NCBI GenBank assembly: GCA_029261875.1
Contig: JAJDAL010000039.1
Span: forward strand, 62,001 to 126,000
From: Deltaproteobacteria bacterium
GTDB lineage: Bacteria > Myxococcota_A > UBA9160 > JAJDAL01
DNA: 64,000 nucleotides
Direction of reading: 5' to 3'
Shown: piece by piece, positions 61,441 through 64,000 of the stretch
How positions within the stretch are numbered: position 1 is the stretch's first letter
How the letters are laid out: each line of letters opens with the position of its first letter
The notes under the pieces: generated by a model
Seen by the model: only the letters and a program-made list of their open reading frames with translations
What the model was told of the DNA's origin: nothing
Databases searched by the model: none
Program-made: the position numbers and the translations under genes

Positions 61441-63419
61441 TGCAAAGCGGGAGACGGCGTCGACCCTGGGACCGCATTGCGATCCTCGCTCTCGGGGTCT
61501 CCGTCTCGCTGCTCGCTGGTTCCGCACAGGCGTCGGTGCCCGACGACCTGTGTCCCGCACTCGACGATCCCTGTGTGATCGTCGACGACCACGAGATCGA
61601 CGACGGATCGGTCCTCGATTTCGACGGTCGCGAGGTCGTGGTGTTCGGCAAACTGGACAGCGCGACCGGATCGGTGACGTACCGCATGGGGAACCTCACC
61701 ATCGGCGCCACCGGACAGTTCCTGGGGCGCGGAAATTCCAACGAGCCCGCCGGCATCATCAACGTCTTGAGCGACGGGGATGTGCGCCTGAACGGGACCG
61801 TTGCCGGCGGATCCTTCTTCATGACCGGACAGGACGGCGGCATCCTCGATATCGACGCCGAGGGCTCCATTCTCGGCGCCGGACTCATCAATCTGGCTGC
61901 GGTCGCGGGGGATGGCGTCGGGGGATCACTCGTTCTGATCGCGGACGAGAACTTGAATCTTTCCGGAACGCTCGCCATGCCCGGCGGTTCCGATGGCGGC
62001 GGGGGAGACCTGCTGGTGGAAGCCGACGGAGCGGTGACCATCAACGCCATCAACGTTCAGGGCGGCGACGGCGGGATCATCTTCATCGATGCCGATGGGG
62101 GGGTCACCCTGGGAACCGTCGATGCCGACGCCGTCGGCGAAGACGGCAGCGCAGATACGATCGACGTATTTTCGGGCGGACCCATACTCATCAGCGGAGC
62201 CTGGACCGCTCGCGGTTCGAGCGATGGATTTGGCGGCGACGGCGCAATCATCGACTTCGACGCCAATCAGCCCGGTTTCGACACCTTCGACGTGACGATT
62301 GCGAATTCGTTCAACATCCAGGGACGTGGGACCGACGGTTGCGGCGGATCCTTGGGCATCGACGGATTGAACGTGAGCATCGAGAGTCCGCTCACCATCA
62401 AAGGGGTCGGCGGGGTCAGTTGCGGGGGGGAACTCTTCGTCGAAGCCGTCGAGGACCTTTCGATTCTCAGCAGCGTCGACGGCCAGAGCGGCAATTCCGG
62501 CGGAACCACCGTCGACTTGTTTGCCGAGCGCAATCTGTTGATCGACGGTTTCATCAATTTGACCGGAAGCGGTTCCGAGCCGACCGCGGGCTCGGCGACC
62601 TTCGATGCGGTGGAAGACGTAACGATCGCTGCGAATGTCTTCGTGAATTCCGCGAACGAGACGGGTACGGGCGGGGCCATCGACATCACCGGATGCAGTG
62701 TGGAGCTGCTCAACGGAGCCAAGCTTCAAGCCAAGAAGAGTGACGGAACCATTGCCATCTCGGGCGTCAACGTGGTGCTGGCCGGGGATCTCGTCGCCGA
62801 CGAGACCGGGGGCTCCATCACCATCTCCTATCGCGATGCCGACAATCCTCCGGACCTCACCGGCGGCTCGTTCGTCCCGCTACCCGATCTCGTGGAGGAC
62901 CTGTCGCTCTGCAACGCAATCCTCGGCGATTGCGGCCCGGACGGCGACGGCGACGGTGTGGCGGATTCCTGCGACAATTGTGTCTCGATCGCCAATCCGA
63001 ACCCCCAGGTCGACAGCGACGCGGACGGCGTGGGGGACGCGTGCGATAACTGCACGGACCTCGCGAATCCGATTCTGGGTACCGGGGGCCAACCTGAGCG
63101 GCAGCCTTTTCAGACCGCGACCGGGGGGCAGCTGGACGACGACGCCGATGGGTTCGGCAACCAATGCGACGCGAAATTCGTCGGTGGCCTGGTGGTGGGC
63201 GGATCGGACCTGTTCGAGTTGTTCTCGTCCTTCAACAAGGACCGTTCCGGGAACGACTGCGGAACGACCGCCAACCAGCCCTGTGCCCCCTTCGATTTGG
63301 ACAATCTGGGGCAATTCATCAGTGGCGGAGACCTGACGCGGTCGCGACTCCTGTTCAATTCCCCGCCGGGCCCCACCTGTCCGGATTGTCCTCTCGCCTG
63401 CGAAGGGCCCGGCTGTTGA
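61440..63419 (+). CDS. Large secreted beta-rich protein with TSP3 repeats and shared C-terminal module
   Basis: 659 residues from ATG 61440, which overlaps the protease stop. A signal peptide ends at LLAGSAQA. The middle (about 60-480) is a long repeat of Gly/Asp-rich beta strands such as GGDLLVEADGAVTINAINVQ, typical of a parallel beta-helix or adhesin-like fold. TSP3 repeats follow (DGDGDGVADSCDNCVSIANP, DSDADGVGDACDNC). The end repeats the module of the upstream protease, ending in CEGPGC. It is probably a surface or matrix protein, co-expressed with the protease. Confidence 0.85.
   Translation: MQSGRRRRPWDRIAILALGVSVSLLAGSAQASVPDDLCPALDDPCVIVDDHEIDDGSVLDFDGREVVVFGKLDSATGSVTYRMGNLTIGATGQFLGRGNSNEPAGIINVLSDGDVRLNGTVAGGSFFMTGQDGGILDIDAEGSILGAGLINLAAVAGDGVGGSLVLIADENLNLSGTLAMPGGSDGGGGDLLVEADGAVTINAINVQGGDGGIIFIDADGGVTLGTVDADAVGEDGSADTIDVFSGGPILISGAWTARGSSDGFGGDGAIIDFDANQPGFDTFDVTIANSFNIQGRGTDGCGGSLGIDGLNVSIESPLTIKGVGGVSCGGELFVEAVEDLSILSSVDGQSGNSGGTTVDLFAERNLLIDGFINLTGSGSEPTAGSATFDAVEDVTIAANVFVNSANETGTGGAIDITGCSVELLNGAKLQAKKSDGTIAISGVNVVLAGDLVADETGGSITISYRDADNPPDLTGGSFVPLPDLVEDLSLCNAILGDCGPDGDGDGVADSCDNCVSIANPNPQVDSDADGVGDACDNCTDLANPILGTGGQPERQPFQTATGGQLDDDADGFGNQCDAKFVGGLVVGGSDLFELFSSFNKDRSGNDCGTTANQPCAPFDLDNLGQFISGGDLTRSRLLFNSPPGPTCPDCPLACEGPGC
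63111..63130 (+). repeat. 20-bp exact repeat, copy 2 (shared surface module)
   Basis: Second exact copy of the 20-bp sequence at 61117-61136. It opens the C-terminal module in the second secreted protein. The identity at DNA level suggests recent recombination or strong constraint on this part. Confidence 0.8.
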
Positions 63420-63730
63420 GGGGCCAAATCGCACGAATTCAGCGCCTCTACGGGGCCCGGTTGCGCTCGAAAGAGGGGTTCCCCGCGGGGAGTTCATGGG
63501 GTCATATCACTAAAATTTCTTGGGGTGTACTCACCAAATGTGAGTGGAATTTCTCCCCTTTTGGAAAAAGCCCGTTGTATAATGCGCCCGAGTTCAGCCT
63601 TTTGGCCCGAGCACAAACGGGGCCGGTGAGTGCCGGTTTTTGAGTTAAGGTTCGAAGCTGAAATTCAGTCTGTTTGCTGGGTGTTGTTCGCTGGCTAGGA
63701 CCCGCGGCATTTAAGCCCGAGGAGATAATG
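63420..63730 (+). promoter_or_regulatory. Intergenic promoter region of the last secreted-protein gene
   Basis: 311 nt without a gene. It is AT-richer than its surroundings from 63500 on. An inverted repeat ACTCAC (63529-63534) and GTGAGT (63540-63545) with a 5-nt spacer precedes a TATAAT box at 63578-63583. The -35 region is poor, so an activator may be needed. A palindrome TCCCCGCGGGGA lies near 63480. A GAGGAG ribosome binding site at 63719-63724 serves the next gene. Confidence 0.45.
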
Positions 63731-64000
63731 ATGCGTAGAATGCTGGTATTGTTGACGGTCGGCTTCTTCTTGGCCGCCCCGGTGGCACTGCTTCCCGTGA
63801 CCGACGCGATGGCTGGTCCCCAGGGTTGTGTGGATACCGACGAAGACGGAATTTGTGATGACGGCGATGAGAGCGGCACCGCTGGCGACAATCCCTGCCA
63901 AGGCGGGAACGACGCCAATTGCGATGATAACTGTGTTTCCGTAGGCAACGCCGATCAGGCGGACGACGACAACGATGGCGTCGGTCAGGTTTGCGACAAC
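63731..64000 (+). CDS. Secreted TSP3-repeat protein, N-terminal part
   Basis: The frame runs off the right edge; 90 residues are seen. The ATG at 63731 is chosen because GAGGAG lies 7 nt upstream; the adjacent ATG at 63728 is also in frame. A signal peptide (LVLLTVGFFLAAPVALLPVT) is followed by acidic TSP3-type calcium-binding repeats such as DTDEDGICDDGDESGTAGDN and DDDNDGVGQVCDN. It resembles the repeat parts of the two genes before it. The C-terminus is not in the window, so whether it ends in the same module is unknown. Confidence 0.75.
   Translation, partial: MRRMLVLLTVGFFLAAPVALLPVTDAMAGPQGCVDTDEDGICDDGDESGTAGDNPCQGGNDANCDDNCVSVGNADQADDDNDGVGQVCDN

Noticed and set aside
58390..61560. 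1056-codon minus-strand frame opposite the metallopeptidase
   Set aside because: The plus strand has HEMGH, TSP3 repeats, a signal helix and a ribosome binding site. The minus frame is a mirror of its biased codons.
61117..63130. Mobile element suggested by the repeated 20-bp sequence
   Set aside because: The repeats are in the same reading frame inside homologous protein modules and there are no transposase genes or target duplications; gene duplication explains them better.

Overview
This 64 kb window is GC-rich, densely coding bacterial chromosome with no insertion sequence, prophage, CRISPR array, rRNA or tRNA that I can support. The gene content suggests an aerobic Gram-negative bacterium of the broad deltaproteobacterial type (Myxococcota-like or a related uncultured lineage). 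The supporting features are an NtrB/NtrC pair, a MoxR-DUF58-Bat operon, an AsmA-like protein and ADP-heptose gene, an aa3-type cytochrome oxidase operon with DUF420 and di-haem cytochrome c, a PEP-CTERM protein, and large secreted proteins with thrombospondin type 3 calcium-binding repeats. The taxonomic placement is inference.

Layout. 1-3608 (minus): end of a concentrative nucleoside transporter, thiE, ntrC, ntrB, all overlapping by 4 nt. 3774-5647 (plus): moeA and mobA (molybdenum cofactor). 5669-15623 (minus): one long coupled run of moxR, DUF58, a membrane protein, batA, batB with TPRs and batD, preceded by an AsmA-like gene and rfaE2. 15624-16095: gene-free, with a possible multi-branched RNA structure. 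16096-18859 (plus): small HTH regulator and PtsP (GAF + enzyme I). 18867-21112 (minus): EEP hydrolase, DUF374 acyltransferase, EamA transporter.

21209-27916 (plus): respiratory operon with haem O synthase, DUF420 protein, di-haem cytochrome c, a 34-residue membrane peptide, oxidase subunits II, I, III and IV, a second subunit III and a small membrane protein. The catalytic ligands of subunit I are intact, but the usual K-channel residues are replaced. 27923-38566: secreted Ig-like protein, msrB, leuS, a 1020-residue RND/MMPL exporter, a D-2-hydroxyacid dehydrogenase and a NYN-type nuclease. 38789-40737 (plus): aguB-aguA, converting agmatine to putrescine. 40775-44054 (plus): four-subunit fumarate reductase/succinate dehydrogenase of FrdABCD type, then a CaiB-type CoA-transferase.

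45289-47175 (minus): small cluster with a DUF6572 protein, a 2OG-Fe(II) oxygenase, a secreted His-rich protein carrying a complete C2H2 zinc-finger signature and another small secreted protein, divergent from bolA. 47624-57156: DHH phosphoesterase, CYTH protein, MFS transporter, pabB, double hotdog thioesterase, zinc alcohol dehydrogenase, Cys-rich secreted protein, NUDIX hydrolase, alpha/beta hydrolase. 57163-58065: PEP-CTERM protein and rhodanese. 58246-64000 (plus): a cell-surface gene set made of a thermolysin/fungalysin-like metallopeptidase, a large repetitive secreted protein, and the start of a third secreted protein. The first two share an unusual C-terminal module of TSP3 repeats plus a dockerin-like duplicated loop.

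The most interesting candidates are the altered K-channel of the oxidase, the secreted zinc-finger cluster, the shared C-terminal module of the surface proteins, and the structured element at 15759-15864. Start codons are often GTG or TTG; two genes (ptsP, mobA) have no ATG, GTG or TTG start where homology requires one.
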